Assembly: GCA_044508675.1 (NCBI GenBank)
Contig: JBIQHF010000003.1
Location: forward strand, 1-64,000
Origin: Raineyella sp044508675
GTDB taxonomy: Bacteria > Actinomycetota > Actinomycetes > Propionibacteriales > Propionibacteriaceae
Direction: 5' to 3'
DNA length: 64,000 nt
The notes beneath the pieces are model-generated. The model worked only from the letters and a program-made list of their open reading frames with translations, did no database searches and was not told the origin of the DNA. Positions 33,067 to 42,522 of this stretch are shown here, piece after piece (the stretch's first letter is position 1; each line of letters begins with the position of its first letter). A program made the translations under genes and the position numbers.

Positions 33067-34263
33067 TCAGGCCGACCTGCGGTGGTGTGCGTGGTTGCGG
33101 CGGGCGGCCTGGTAGACGTCGTTGACGGCCCGGCCGAACGATGCCGCAGCGAAGTGTTCGGCGTGGGCGGTGGCGGATCGGGACAGGCGCTCCAGGGTAT
33201 GCCGCTCGAGGGTCCGGGCCAGCCCCTCCTCGAATCCGGCGGTGTCGTCGAACTGCCAGCCCGTGACGTCGTCGATCGCGACGCCGGCCAGGCAGGGGTC
33301 ACGACGGACGAGCAGCGGCAGGCCACAGGCCAGCGCCTCGATGTAGGACAGGCCCTGGGTCTCGCTGAGCGAGGCGCTGACGAACACGTCGCCCATCCGG
33401 TAGTAGCGCGCGACCTCGGCGTGCTCCACCCGTCCGACGAACCGGACCCGGTCCCCGATCCGGAGCCGAGCCACGTGTTGCTCCAGCACCGAACGGTGCG
33501 GCCCGTCCCCGACGAGCACCAGGGTGGTCGCCTCGACATGGCTGGCGGCGTAGTGGTCGAGGACCTCCTCGAGGTTCTTCTCCTTGGCCAGCCGGGAGAC
33601 CGACAGGAGCACCCGGTGGTCGGCGGGGATGCCGTGGCGGCGCCGCAACTGCTGCGCGTCGGCCTGCTCGGACGGCGTACGGGCCGGGCGGAACCGGTCC
33701 AGGTCCAGGCCGGTGGGGACGACCTCGATCGGGGTGGTGACACCGTAGCCGGTCAGTAGTTCGAGCACCTTCGAGGTCGGGGTGATCACCGCGTCGGTCC
33801 GGTTCAGGGTCCGGCGCGAGAAGGCAGCGGCGACCTTCTTGCCCACCGACAGGCTGGGCGAGTAGTAGTGCGTGTAATCCTCGTAGATCGTGTGGTAGGA
33901 GTGCACCCACGGCACGCCGAGCCGTCCGGCCAGGCGTCGGGCCCACATGTAGGTGGTGAACTCGCTGTGCGAGTGCACCACCTGCGGGGACCAGCGCAGG
34001 ATGTCCCGCTCGATCGCGTGGTGGCGGGGGCTGCCGATCCGTGCGGACTCGTACAGGATCGAGGCGGGGATCGACCCGATCCGGTACATGTCGGCCTCTC
34101 GCCCGGAACGACGGCCCGTCGCCAGGGTCAGCAGCCGGACGTCACAGCCGGCCCGGGCCAGCTCGCGCTTGAGGGTGGCGACACTGGCCACGACCCCATT
34201 CGTCGTGTCCCACCAATCGGTGCACAGCAGCACGCGGGTAGGTTCAGCCCTTGACTCTGTCAT
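33067..34263 (-). CDS. GT4 glycosyltransferase, diacylglycerol-glucosyltransferase-like
   Basis: A 398-residue GT-B enzyme with a Rossmann N-terminus (TNGVVASVATLKRELARAGCDVRLLT), HTIYEDYTHYY in the acceptor half, VPTGLDLDRFRP and the EX7E motif SETQGLSYIEALACG. It resembles 1,2-diacylglycerol 3-alpha-glucosyltransferases and the PimB'-like group. It is the first gene of the three-gene unit, so it probably adds the first sugar to the lipid, followed by the enzyme at 31321. Confidence 0.82.
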   Translation of the reverse strand: MTESRAEPTRVLLCTDWWDTTNGVVASVATLKRELARAGCDVRLLTLATGRRSGREADMYRIGSIPASILYESARIGSPRHHAIERDILRWSPQVVHSHSEFTTYMWARRLAGRLGVPWVHSYHTIYEDYTHYYSPSLSVGKKVAAAFSRRTLNRTDAVITPTSKVLELLTGYGVTTPIEVVPTGLDLDRFRPARTPSEQADAQQLRRRHGIPADHRVLLSVSRLAKEKNLEEVLDHYAASHVEATTLVLVGDGPHRSVLEQHVARLRIGDRVRFVGRVEHAEVARYYRMGDVFVSASLSETQGLSYIEALACGLPLLVRRDPCLAGVAIDDVTGWQFDDTAGFEEGLARTLERHTLERLSRSATAHAEHFAAASFGRAVNDVYQAARRNHAHHRRSA

Positions 34264-34508
34264 GATTCCATCGCACCGCTCTCGTGTCGGCGGGACAATC
34301 GGGTTGGCCCCGAACGGGATCCGGGTTTACCCCGGGAGGGGATGAATCCGGTCCGTCCGGGGAAACGACCGCTCATGCCGTCTCCGATTGCATGTCTAGC
34401 ACGGGGTCCGCCGATCACAGTGGACCCCTCGAAGGGGACTGCTCGCGTGTCGTCCGGGGCCGCGCGCCATCGGCGCCGGCCGGCCGGGACGGCAAGGAGG
34501 CCCGGACG

Positions 34509-35546
34509 TCATCCACCGGCGTACGTCCCCTGGAACAGCACGCCCACCTGCGGGTGCGTGATCGCGAAGGCGAACGGCCGGTCGTAGTGCAGGGCCAGCG
34601 CCTCGGCCCGCCCGCCGGGGGAGAAGGCTGCCCGCACCACCCCCATGAATGCCGCGGCGGCAGCCCGCACCCCCTCGTGGGTCACCTCGATCAGCGCCGC
34701 CTGCCTGGCCTGCCCGACGTACGAGCCCTCCCCGAGACCGGGCATCCCCTCGCGGGGGTCGCTGGCGTGGGCCAGGCCCCATCGGTCCGCCTCCCGCAGC
34801 AGGTCGGTGGTCCGGGCGAACGCGAACCGGGGAAGGGTGACCTCGACCCGACCGGGGTCATCGCCGGCCACCGTCGCCACCAGCGGGTGGCCGGCCTGCA
34901 GGGGAGCCAGGGTGCTGTCGAGCAGGAGCGCCTCCAGGCCCGCCTCGGGTCCTCGCTCGTCCATGGCGAAGGAGACCAGCAGCCCGGGATCCTCACCGCC
35001 CTCCGGAACACGCAGACGGTGCCGGGAGACCGCTGTCCGGCCGTCGGGGCTCAGCCCCGTGTCACCTGCCCGCACCCGGCGGGTGAAGCCGGCGACCGAC
35101 CTGCCATCGAACCGCACCGCCGGGTCCGGCGTTCCCGGTGTCTCCCACTGTGCGTCCAGGGCGAGCGCGGAGGCGACGACGGCCGTGGTGGCAGGTCCGA
35201 CCCGGACCGGTGCGTCGGCGATCATCCCGAGCGTGTGCTCGCTGGTCCAAGCGTCCAGGGCCCGCTGGGCCTCCTGGTCACTGGTCGGCAGCTCCTTCAG
35301 CAGGTTCCCGAGCCGGTCCACCGCCTCCGGCGGCACCGGCAGGCGGGTCCACACCGCCAGGGCCGCGTGCAGCACCTGGGACCGGCCCATCACCAGGGCA
35401 GCCTCGATGGCCTCGGCATGGAGGTCCTCGGCGTCCTGGTGCCACGCCTTCCTGACCTCGGCCCTCCCCGCCGGGGTCAGGAAGGGGGCGACCAGGCCCA
35501 CGGCCAGACGGATCCCCGCCGGGCTCGACACCGTGCTGTCGCTCAC
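34509..35546 (-). CDS. Bacterial serpin-like protein
   Basis: A 345-residue protein with a serpin-like C-terminus. IEVTHEGVRAAAAAF resembles the Gly/Ala-rich hinge of the reactive-centre loop, followed by the final strands HYDRPFAFAITHPQVGVLFQGTY. No signal peptide is visible, so the protein probably acts in the cytoplasm against an internal protease. GTG at 35546 sits behind GAGGAG. The residues expected at the scissile bond (region after FMGVVRAAFSPG) do not give a safe target prediction. Confidence 0.7.
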   Translation of the reverse strand: MSDSTVSSPAGIRLAVGLVAPFLTPAGRAEVRKAWHQDAEDLHAEAIEAALVMGRSQVLHAALAVWTRLPVPPEAVDRLGNLLKELPTSDQEAQRALDAWTSEHTLGMIADAPVRVGPATTAVVASALALDAQWETPGTPDPAVRFDGRSVAGFTRRVRAGDTGLSPDGRTAVSRHRLRVPEGGEDPGLLVSFAMDERGPEAGLEALLLDSTLAPLQAGHPLVATVAGDDPGRVEVTLPRFAFARTTDLLREADRWGLAHASDPREGMPGLGEGSYVGQARQAALIEVTHEGVRAAAAAFMGVVRAAFSPGGRAEALALHYDRPFAFAITHPQVGVLFQGTYAGG

Positions 35547-35666
35547 AGGGGTACTCCTCACTCGCGGTGGAGTCGGGCCAGGTGACCTCGATGCGGATCA
35601 TCGTACGGGCAGAAACGGCCATCACCGGGCGGCCGTGGCCAGCCAGGTCCAGGCGTGGCCGCGTGG

Positions 35667-36803
35667 TCAGGCCGTCGGTAGCCAGACCACGAACATGCTC
35701 CCGCATCCCTGTCCGTCGCTGCTGGCGGTCAGGGTGGCGCCGTGGCGGCGGACCAGCGCCCGGCTGATCGTGAGTCCGACCCCGGAGCCCGAATGGTCGT
35801 GCTCCCGGGCAGTGCTGCCGCGGAAGAAACGTTCGAACACGTGGGGAAGCTGGTCGGCAGGGATGCCCTCGCCGGAGTCGGCCACGACGATCTCGACCCC
35901 GTCCGTGCCGTCCGTGCCTGCCGAGCATCGGACCGAGACGGTCACGGTCCCGTCGGTCGGGGTGTGGCGCAGCGCGTTGGTGAGCAGGTTGACCAGCACC
36001 TGGCTGATCCGACCGGGATCGACCAGGACGGTCGTTGCTCCCTCGGGGCCCGGGTCGGTCCGGGTGACCAGGCGTACGCCCTTGTTCTGGTAGGCGCCGG
36101 CCAGTTCCCCGGTGACGGCGGTGACCAGGTCGTTCGCCCCGATCCTTTGCAGGTCGAGCGCCAGCGTGCCCTCCTCGGCCCGCGAGACCGCGGAGATGTC
36201 CCGGGCCACGGCGCTCATCCGGTCGACCTCGCTGCGGAACAGCTGCTGCAGGTCTGGGTTCCCATCGATGATGCCGTCCTCCAGCCCCTCGAGGTGGGTG
36301 GACATCGTGGCCAGGGGGGTACGGAGTTCGTGCCCGACGTCGGTCAGCAGCCGTCGGCGGGTGTCCTCGGTGTGGCGGATCGTGTCGGCCATCGAGTTGA
36401 ACGCGGCGGCGAGGTCGTCGAGCTCGCGGCCGTTGCCGTGCTCGGGCAGGTCCACCTCGTACCGTCCGGAGGCCACTTCGCCGGCCGCCCGGGTGATGCC
36501 GCGCAGCGGGCGACGCACCGCTCGCCCCACCCACCAGCTGACGATTGCGGCAACGAGCAGGGACAGGGCAAGTCCGGTGGCCAGGGCGATGGTGCTGGGG
36601 TCGCGGAACGCGTACTCCACGTGCTGCATCTGGGTGGGCGCCACCGGCGGGGAGACCTGCACCATGTGGCGGTGGAAGATGCCTGGGCCGACCAGTGAGG
36701 CGACGATGCCGACGGTGACGATCGCCGAGCCGACCACGACGATCTGGGCGAGGAGGAGCCTGCTGGCCAGGCTGGTGAACCGTGGCCGGTGCCCGTTGCT
36801 CAT
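35667..36803 (-). CDS. Sensor histidine kinase, probable copper sensor
   Basis: A 378-residue membrane kinase: helix 1 at 18-40, a short outside loop (41-70), helix 2 at 71-93, a HAMP domain, the H box VGHELRTPL with H158, and an ATPase domain with N, G1 and G2 boxes (NLLTNALRH, ADSGEGIP, GSGVGLTI). The short loop is rich in possible metal ligands (H44, H46, M47, M59, H61). With a CueP-type lipoprotein gene at the head of the operon, this suggests periplasm-side copper sensing. It overlaps the regulator gene by ATGA. Confidence 0.88.
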   Translation of the reverse strand: MSNGHRPRFTSLASRLLLAQIVVVGSAIVTVGIVASLVGPGIFHRHMVQVSPPVAPTQMQHVEYAFRDPSTIALATGLALSLLVAAIVSWWVGRAVRRPLRGITRAAGEVASGRYEVDLPEHGNGRELDDLAAAFNSMADTIRHTEDTRRRLLTDVGHELRTPLATMSTHLEGLEDGIIDGNPDLQQLFRSEVDRMSAVARDISAVSRAEEGTLALDLQRIGANDLVTAVTGELAGAYQNKGVRLVTRTDPGPEGATTVLVDPGRISQVLVNLLTNALRHTPTDGTVTVSVRCSAGTDGTDGVEIVVADSGEGIPADQLPHVFERFFRGSTAREHDHSGSGVGLTISRALVRRHGATLTASSDGQGCGSMFVVWLPTA

Positions 36804-37534
36804 CCCGTGCCCATCCGGTAGCCGACTCCCCGAACGGTCAGCACGAAGCGAGGGTCGGAGGGGTCGTCGCCGAGCTTGCGGCGCAGGTTGGCGATGTGGA
36901 CGTCGACGATGTGGTCGTCGCCGACCCAGTGCTCCCCCCACACCGCGTCGAGCAGTTGGCGGCGACTGAACGCCCACCTGGGCCGCTGCGACAGGGCCAG
37001 CAGCAGGCTCATCTCGGTAGGTGTCAGCGGCAGCGGTTCGCCATCAAGGAACGCCTCGTGGCCGGCCACGTCGATCCGCAGACCCCCGATGACGCGATCC
37101 ATTCCCTCGTGCGGGACGGCCGCCCCGTCCGGGCCCGGCCGGGCTCCGATGCTGCGGGGCCGGCGCAGCACGGCCTGGACCCGGGAGACGAGTTCGCGGG
37201 TGCTGAACGGCTTGGTGACGTAGTCGTCGGCGCCCGCCGCAAACCCCATCAGGGTGTCGAACTCGTCCGACCGGGCGGTGAGCATGAGAACGTACGCGTC
37301 GGAGAAGGTGCGCAGCTGCCGGCACACCTCGATGCCGTCGAGCCCGGGCAGGCCGAGGTCGAGGACGACGACGTCCGGCTGCCAGTCGCGGCCGGCGGCG
37401 AGGGCGTCCGGGCCGGTGTGCTCGAGTCGGGTCAGGTAGCCGGCGCGCTCCATGTAGCTGGCGACCATCCTCGCCAGGGCCTTCTCGTCGTCGACGATCA
37501 GGATGCGCGGCGGCGAGGTCTGGGCGGATTCCAT
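36800..37534 (-). CDS. OmpR-family response regulator
   Basis: A 244-residue regulator (255 from an earlier ATG at 37567). The receiver domain has the acidic pair DD and phospho-acceptor D59 in VVLDLGLPG, with K in DDYVTKPFS. A winged helix of the OmpR/PhoB type follows (LTPTEMSLLLALSQRPRWAFSRRQLLDAVWG, HIANLRRKLGDDP). It pairs with the kinase encoded just downstream, and its promoter targets probably include the CueP operon. Confidence 0.9.
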   Translation of the reverse strand: MESAQTSPPRILIVDDEKALARMVASYMERAGYLTRLEHTGPDALAAGRDWQPDVVVLDLGLPGLDGIEVCRQLRTFSDAYVLMLTARSDEFDTLMGFAAGADDYVTKPFSTRELVSRVQAVLRRPRSIGARPGPDGAAVPHEGMDRVIGGLRIDVAGHEAFLDGEPLPLTPTEMSLLLALSQRPRWAFSRRQLLDAVWGEHWVGDDHIVDVHIANLRRKLGDDPSDPRFVLTVRGVGYRMGTG

Positions 37535-37589
37535 GCCCAGACGATAGGCCTCGTCCCCAACCTCCATGGGCCCTCGGCTGGTCGTGTCC

Positions 37590-38207
37590 TCAGGCCAGTC
37601 GGACCGTGGTCAGGCAGGTCGGGTCGTCCTTGCCGGTAGCGACCGGAGTGGTGGCGGACCGTCCGTCGTACGTCACGGTCAGGGTGCCGGTGGTGTCGCG
37701 GGGCAGCCAGTACCCGGCGAAGCCGTTCTGGTGCAGTGTGGTGTCCTCGTCCACGAGAGTCGCCCCGGAGGCGTCGGTGATGGTCACGTGGACCTGCTCG
37801 CCGGCGAGCTCGCCCTGGCAGGTGGCGAGGTTGTGGTAGTAGCACTCGTGCGTCCGGTTCACGTACGGGGCGACCGACAGGTAGAACCGGCCGTCGGGCA
37901 GCGGCATGGCGACCTGGGTGTCCTGGCCGGTCAGGACGATCTGGTCGTAACGGACCGAACCTGCCGGGCCACTGTCCCGGTCCTGGGCCGATGCCTCCAG
38001 GGCCTCGACGACTTGCTGGGCGGAGCTGCCCTGCAGGCCTGCCTGGGCGAGCATGGCGTCGACCGCGGCCTCGGAGGTGTCCGGGGCAGCGGGGGAGGAG
38101 GCCTGGCCGGTGGCCGGTGCCGGGGCGGTCACGTCTTGGGTGGTCGCCGTGCACCCGGCGAGGGTGAGGGCACCGATCGCGGCCAGGGCGGGCAGGAACC
38201 TCTTCAC
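37590..38207 (-). CDS. cueP: CueP-family copper-binding lipoprotein
   Basis: A 205-residue secreted lipoprotein with a lipobox ending LAGC (C19). The mature part has the CueP pattern: NRTHECYYHNLATCQGEL with two cysteines, then GFAGYWLPRDTTGTLTVTYDG and the C-terminal DDPTCLTTVRL. In Salmonella, CueP stores and delivers periplasmic copper; in a Gram-positive envelope it would be membrane-anchored. GGAGGAGA precedes the GTG. The two-component genes follow 55 bases later on the same strand. Confidence 0.85.
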   Translation of the reverse strand: MKRFLPALAAIGALTLAGCTATTQDVTAPAPATGQASSPAAPDTSEAAVDAMLAQAGLQGSSAQQVVEALEASAQDRDSGPAGSVRYDQIVLTGQDTQVAMPLPDGRFYLSVAPYVNRTHECYYHNLATCQGELAGEQVHVTITDASGATLVDEDTTLHQNGFAGYWLPRDTTGTLTVTYDGRSATTPVATGKDDPTCLTTVRLA

Positions 38208-38421
38208 GATCTCTCCTCCGAGCGGGGACTGACGGCGGGCGGGCGCAGCCGTACGTCCACCATCGAAGCCCGGCTTCCTCAAGGCCCGGAGTCGGAAGTG
38301 TCAAGGAACGGTCAAGAAGTCCCGGCCGCACGACCTTGACGGGTTGCCTCGAGCATCGGTCAATGGATGTGGACCAGCAGGCCTCGAACCGGTCCCACCG
38401 GGCCAGGGGAGGAACAGGACG

Positions 38422-38946
38422 ATGGACACGCGAGCGACGACGACACCCCAGGTGCTGGTGGACTTCATCACGACGGTGGACGGGTATGCCTCGGGCGAGG
38501 GCTGGCCGGGGTGGTGGGGGCTGGAGGGCCCGGAGTACCTCGGCTGGCTCGCCGAGCAGCAGGAGAGCGAGAAGGACTTCACGACGCTGATGGGGGCGAA
38601 CACCTATCGGCTCTATGCCTCGTTCGCAGCGGCTGCGGCATCGGCCGGCGGGGGCATGTCGGATCGGGAGGCGGTGCGGGAGAGAAAGCGGACCGGCACC
38701 CGGTCGATGCGGACCAACGGCAGCCTGAGCCTGTGCCGTTCCCTGCTGGCGGCAGGACTGGTGGACCGTTTCCGGGTGGTCTTGTTCCCGGTGATCACCG
38801 GGAGGACCGGGCACGAGCGGATCTACGACGGCTACCCCGACCTCGGCCTGGCGCTGGTGGAGAGCCGGACGTTCGACGGGAACATCCAGCTGCTGGAGTA
38901 CGTGCCCACCCTGATCAGCGGCCCCCCGCAGGCGCGCCCGACCTGA
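38422..38946 (+). CDS. DHFR/RibD C-terminal-family protein, probably shortened
   Basis: A 174-residue protein of the dihydrofolate-reductase-like (RibD C-terminal) superfamily: VLVDFITTVDGYASG at the N-terminus, then LMGANTYRL, and SLSLCRSLLAAGLVDRFRVVLFPVITGRTG at the C-terminus. Compared with relatives, the block carrying the PKVVFSSTL strand between residues about 80 and 90 seems to be absent, a loss of perhaps 30-35 residues, so cofactor binding may be damaged. It is one of three members of this family in the window. Confidence 0.75.
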   Translation: MDTRATTTPQVLVDFITTVDGYASGEGWPGWWGLEGPEYLGWLAEQQESEKDFTTLMGANTYRLYASFAAAAASAGGGMSDREAVRERKRTGTRSMRTNGSLSLCRSLLAAGLVDRFRVVLFPVITGRTGHERIYDGYPDLGLALVESRTFDGNIQLLEYVPTLISGPPQARPT

Positions 38947-39160
38947 CCCGGCCCGGCGGTCACCGGGCGGTGGTGTGATGGGGCCACGTACGGCGCCGCA
39001 ACCCCGTCCGGCGGAGAGTCCGGCGGAGACCAGGGCGCCGGCGCGGCGCTTCCGGATGCCCGAGGTGCAGCCCTGGGGCTCAGGAGCCTGACTGGTCGAG
39101 GCCTCCCCACCTGCTGGGGGCGCCCGGCCGAGGCGGTGGGCGCACCCAGCCCGGACCGGG

Positions 39161-40189
39161 TCAGTCCAACACCTCGTTCAGCAGCTTGGTGACCCGGATT
39201 TGGATGTCGTCGGCGATGGCGCGGACCCGGGCAAGGTCGGCCCCGGCAGGGTCCGCAACCTCCCAGTCCTCGTACCGGCGCCCGGGGAAGTAGGGGCATT
39301 CGTCGCCGCAGCCCATGGCGATCACGACGTCCGCGGCGCGGACCACATCATCGGACAGCGGCTTGGGGTAGGCATCGGTGAGTTCGACACCCCGCTCCCG
39401 GAGCACCTCGACCGCGGTGGCGTTCAAGGCGTCCGCCGGGCGGGAACCGGCCGACCGTACGTTGACGCGGCCCCCGGACAGGTGGTTGGCGAGAGCTGCG
39501 GCCATCTGCGAACGGCCGGCGTTCTGGACGCAGATGAACAGTAGTTCGGGTCGGCGCTTCGCGCGCAGACCCTTTGCCTGCGCGGTGGCCAGGAGCTCCT
39601 GGGTGGCGAAACGTTCAACCAGGACGGGCAGGAAGGTCGGCACGCGATTCCCGGCCGCCAGGCGGGCGTGGGCGTTGCGGACCGCGGCCCGGACCTGCAG
39701 GGGCGAGAAGGTGTCCCGGTACTGGTAGGTGAGGGTTTGGACGATGTCCTCGTAGCGAGCAGCGTGCTCGACCGGTTCGCCGGTCAGCTCGAGTGCGAGG
39801 TCGACGACCCGTTTCGTGATGTCGTCACGGACGATACGCATCCGTTCCATGCCGTCGATGCCATCCTTCGATGGCTCGACCGTGTCCCAGACCCGGATCG
39901 GCGCCTTGCCAGGATTCTCGATCACGGCCTCGGAGCCGACCAGGATGACCACGTCGACGGTGTCGAGCAGTGACGGGTCGATGGGCTGGGGGCGTTCGCC
40001 CTCCATCGAGGCACCCACTTCCTCGATGCTGGCGAGGGACAGGGCGTTGAGGGCGTCGCCGGGCCTGGTGCCCGCCGAGTGCACGGTGATGGACTTGCCG
40101 GCGATCTGGCGCATCAGGGCGGCTGCCATCTGGGACTTGCCGCCGTTCTTGACACAGACGAAGAGGACCGAGGGTGGGGTGGTGGCCAT
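39161..40189 (-). CDS. arsC: Tandem arsenate-reductase/low-Mr phosphatase fusion
   Basis: A 342-residue protein with two low-molecular-weight-phosphatase-type domains. The first has P-loop CVKNGGKS (C12), where Lys takes the place of the Arg of CX5R. A helical linker follows (YRDTFSPLQVRAAVRNAHARLAAGNRVPTFLPVL), then a second domain with canonical CVQNAGRS (C220). The second domain should be the active arsenate reductase; the first may be impaired or have another role. It is the last gene of the ars operon. Start 40189 is used; an ATG 33 bases earlier is possible. Confidence 0.85.
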   Translation of the reverse strand: MATTPPSVLFVCVKNGGKSQMAAALMRQIAGKSITVHSAGTRPGDALNALSLASIEEVGASMEGERPQPIDPSLLDTVDVVILVGSEAVIENPGKAPIRVWDTVEPSKDGIDGMERMRIVRDDITKRVVDLALELTGEPVEHAARYEDIVQTLTYQYRDTFSPLQVRAAVRNAHARLAAGNRVPTFLPVLVERFATQELLATAQAKGLRAKRRPELLFICVQNAGRSQMAAALANHLSGGRVNVRSAGSRPADALNATAVEVLRERGVELTDAYPKPLSDDVVRAADVVIAMGCGDECPYFPGRRYEDWEVADPAGADLARVRAIADDIQIRVTKLLNEVLD

Positions 40190-40239
40190 GGTGTGCTCCG
40201 GGTGGTGGGGTGGAGACTGCACAAGAGGGGACGAGACGG

Positions 40240-42042
40240 TCAGCCCACGGCGGCCGGACGGGTGTCCAACCGGCTGAGGTCGAGGAGCCGTGCAGGGCCG
40301 GTCGGCTCCGCGGCGGTCATGGGGAGGACGGCGGTACGCGGCGAGTGGTCCGCCACCTCCCGGATCCGGTTGAGCTCCGCCGTTGCGCGGGCCTGCAGCA
40401 GCGCAGAGGTCGGCCGGGCCGCGGCCAGTGAGTTGTTGACCACCCAGGCCCAGGGGTGCAGGTCCGCGCGTGCGAGGTCCGCCTCGAACTGTCGTGCCTC
40501 CAGCACCGGAGTCGTCTCGGGCAAGGTGACCAGGACCAGTTTGGTGAGGTCCTGGTCCCGCAGCCGCATCATCGGGGTGGTGAAACGCTGCCCCGGGCTC
40601 ATGTTGCGCACCACTTCACGATGGTAGGAGCCGGTGGAGTCCAGCAGGAGCAGGGTGTGCCCGGTGGGTGCGGTGTCCACGATGACGAACTGGTGGGCCG
40701 CCTCGGTGATGACCTTGGAGAAGGCGTGGAAGACGGAGACCTCCTCGGTGCAGGGGGAGCGAAGGTCCTCGGCGAGCTGGGCGCGGCCGTCGGCGTCGAG
40801 TCGATCACCCTTGGTGCGCATCACGTTGTCACGGTAGGCCTCGACGGCAGCGGCGGGATCGATCCGGGTCACCGTGAGGTTCTCGACGGTGCCTCGGACG
40901 ACGCTTTCGGGATGCCCGGCAGGGTCGGTGGTGCTCAGGTGGACCCGATGGCCCCGGGCTGCGAGCCCCACGGCGAGGGCAGCCGCGACGGTGGTCTTGC
41001 CGACCCCGCCCTTGCCCATGCACATGACCAGTCCGTGATCGCCCCGGGCGAGTTCGTCGACCAGCGCATCCAGACCGAGCGGCAGCCCGGATGACAGGAC
41101 GTCCCCATCGGTAGGTTCGTACGCCTCCGGCCGGACCGGGGGCTGCTCGTCGTCCTCGGCGAGGAGGCCTCGAAGGGAGTCGACGCCAAGCACCTCGCCC
41201 GGCTTCAGGGCGATCTGGTCGCGGGGGAGGCCTTCCAAGGCCTCGGGAAGCTGGTCGAGGGCCTCCCGCTCCTTGGCGGCGAGAGCCTCGGCAAGAGGGT
41301 CGCCCTGGGCCGCTGCCATCGGCAGCATGGCGTTGATGACCAGGTGTTGGCGCACCATCCCTCGGTCCTCCAGTTCGCCAGAGGCCCGTGCGGCCTCGGC
41401 GAGGGCGGAGCGGTCGGCGCGAGCGACGAGGACCAGCCGGGTGAGGTCCGGGTCGCCGAGGGCGGCCACCGCCATGGCGTACGTGCTGCGCTGCTTCTCC
41501 AGACCCGACATCGGGCCGAGGCAGGACGCATCGCCCTTGCCGGTGTCGAGGAATCGGCTCCAGTCACCCGGCAACTCCAGCAGCCGGATGGTATGACCGG
41601 TGGGTGCAGTGTCGAAGATGACGTGGTCGTACGCCGCGGTGGACACCGGATCGGCCAGGAACCCGGTGAACTCGTTGAACGAGGCGATCTCGGTGGTGCA
41701 GGAGCCGGACAGCGACTCGGTGATCGCCGCGACCTCTGCCGCCGGCAGGAGGTTGCGGACCGGCCCGACGATCTTCTCCCGGTAGGCCTCGGCCGCCGCC
41801 TCGGGGTCGATCTCGACCGCGTCCAGCCCGGGGACCGCCACGATCGCGGTGGGCGCACTGGTCAGGTCGGCCGCGAACACGTGCCCGACGTTGGAGGCCG
41901 GATCAGTGCTGACCAGCAGCACACGCCTGCCGGTGTCGGCCAGGGCGACCGCGGTGGCGCAGGCGAGGGAGGTCTTGCCGACCCCGCCCTTGCCGGTGAA
42001 GAACAGGAAGCGGGGAGCGTCCGCCAAGAAGGTGGGTGACAT
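40240..42042 (-). CDS. arsA: Arsenite efflux ATPase, duplicated form
   Basis: A 600-residue protein made of two homologous halves. Each carries a deviant Walker A loop GKGGVGKT (residues 17-24 and near 341). Cysteines that could form the As(III) site are present in SGSCTTEI, GDASCLGPM and the later SPCTEEVSV. It energises arsenite export. Order and spacing (19 bases after arsD, 51 before arsC) show one transcript. Confidence 0.93.
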   Translation of the reverse strand: MSPTFLADAPRFLFFTGKGGVGKTSLACATAVALADTGRRVLLVSTDPASNVGHVFAADLTSAPTAIVAVPGLDAVEIDPEAAAEAYREKIVGPVRNLLPAAEVAAITESLSGSCTTEIASFNEFTGFLADPVSTAAYDHVIFDTAPTGHTIRLLELPGDWSRFLDTGKGDASCLGPMSGLEKQRSTYAMAVAALGDPDLTRLVLVARADRSALAEAARASGELEDRGMVRQHLVINAMLPMAAAQGDPLAEALAAKEREALDQLPEALEGLPRDQIALKPGEVLGVDSLRGLLAEDDEQPPVRPEAYEPTDGDVLSSGLPLGLDALVDELARGDHGLVMCMGKGGVGKTTVAAALAVGLAARGHRVHLSTTDPAGHPESVVRGTVENLTVTRIDPAAAVEAYRDNVMRTKGDRLDADGRAQLAEDLRSPCTEEVSVFHAFSKVITEAAHQFVIVDTAPTGHTLLLLDSTGSYHREVVRNMSPGQRFTTPMMRLRDQDLTKLVLVTLPETTPVLEARQFEADLARADLHPWAWVVNNSLAAARPTSALLQARATAELNRIREVADHSPRTAVLPMTAAEPTGPARLLDLSRLDTRPAAVG

Positions 42043-42060
42043 GATGTGGTCGGTTCCCCT

Positions 42061-42495
42061 TCAGCAGCAGCCGGTGTCGCCGCAGCAACCGGTGGACTGG
42101 GGGGCGGTGGACGGGTCGGCAGCAAGACCGGCCAGTCTCTCCAACGTCGCGCGGTCCGGGTACGAGCCGGTCGCGACCGTGACGCCGTCCACGAGGGTCA
42201 GCGGTAGTCCGGAGGAGCCGGCGACCCGAAGGAAGTCGACGACTGCCGGGGTGTCCGCGAATGCCTGCGGATCGTTCGCCAGGTTGTGGCGCTCGATGTC
42301 TGCGCCACGGCTCCTCAGTGCCGCCAGGTCGGCGGTGAAGGTGACCAGGTCCTGGTCGACGTCGTCACCGCAGACCCCGGTGTTGCAGCACAGGGCGGGT
42401 TCGAACACGTCGATCCGGGGCCGTACGCCGGGCGTCTGGATCAGGTCCAGGCGCGTACGTCCGGCGGCGAGGTCGTTCGCGGTGGTGTTGGTCAT
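42061..42495 (-). CDS. arsD: Arsenite metallochaperone ArsD
   Basis: A 144-residue protein. Early CC plus a nearby C (ALCCNTGVCGDD) form the known As(III)-binding triad, and the C-terminus has two vicinal cysteine pairs (GCCGDTGCC). ArsD hands arsenite to ArsA. It lies between acr3 and arsA. Confidence 0.93.
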   Translation of the reverse strand: MTNTTANDLAAGRTRLDLIQTPGVRPRIDVFEPALCCNTGVCGDDVDQDLVTFTADLAALRSRGADIERHNLANDPQAFADTPAVVDFLRVAGSSGLPLTLVDGVTVATGSYPDRATLERLAGLAADPSTAPQSTGCCGDTGCC

Positions 42496-42522
42496 GGCGT
42501 TCCTTCCAGGGAAGTGCGGGTG

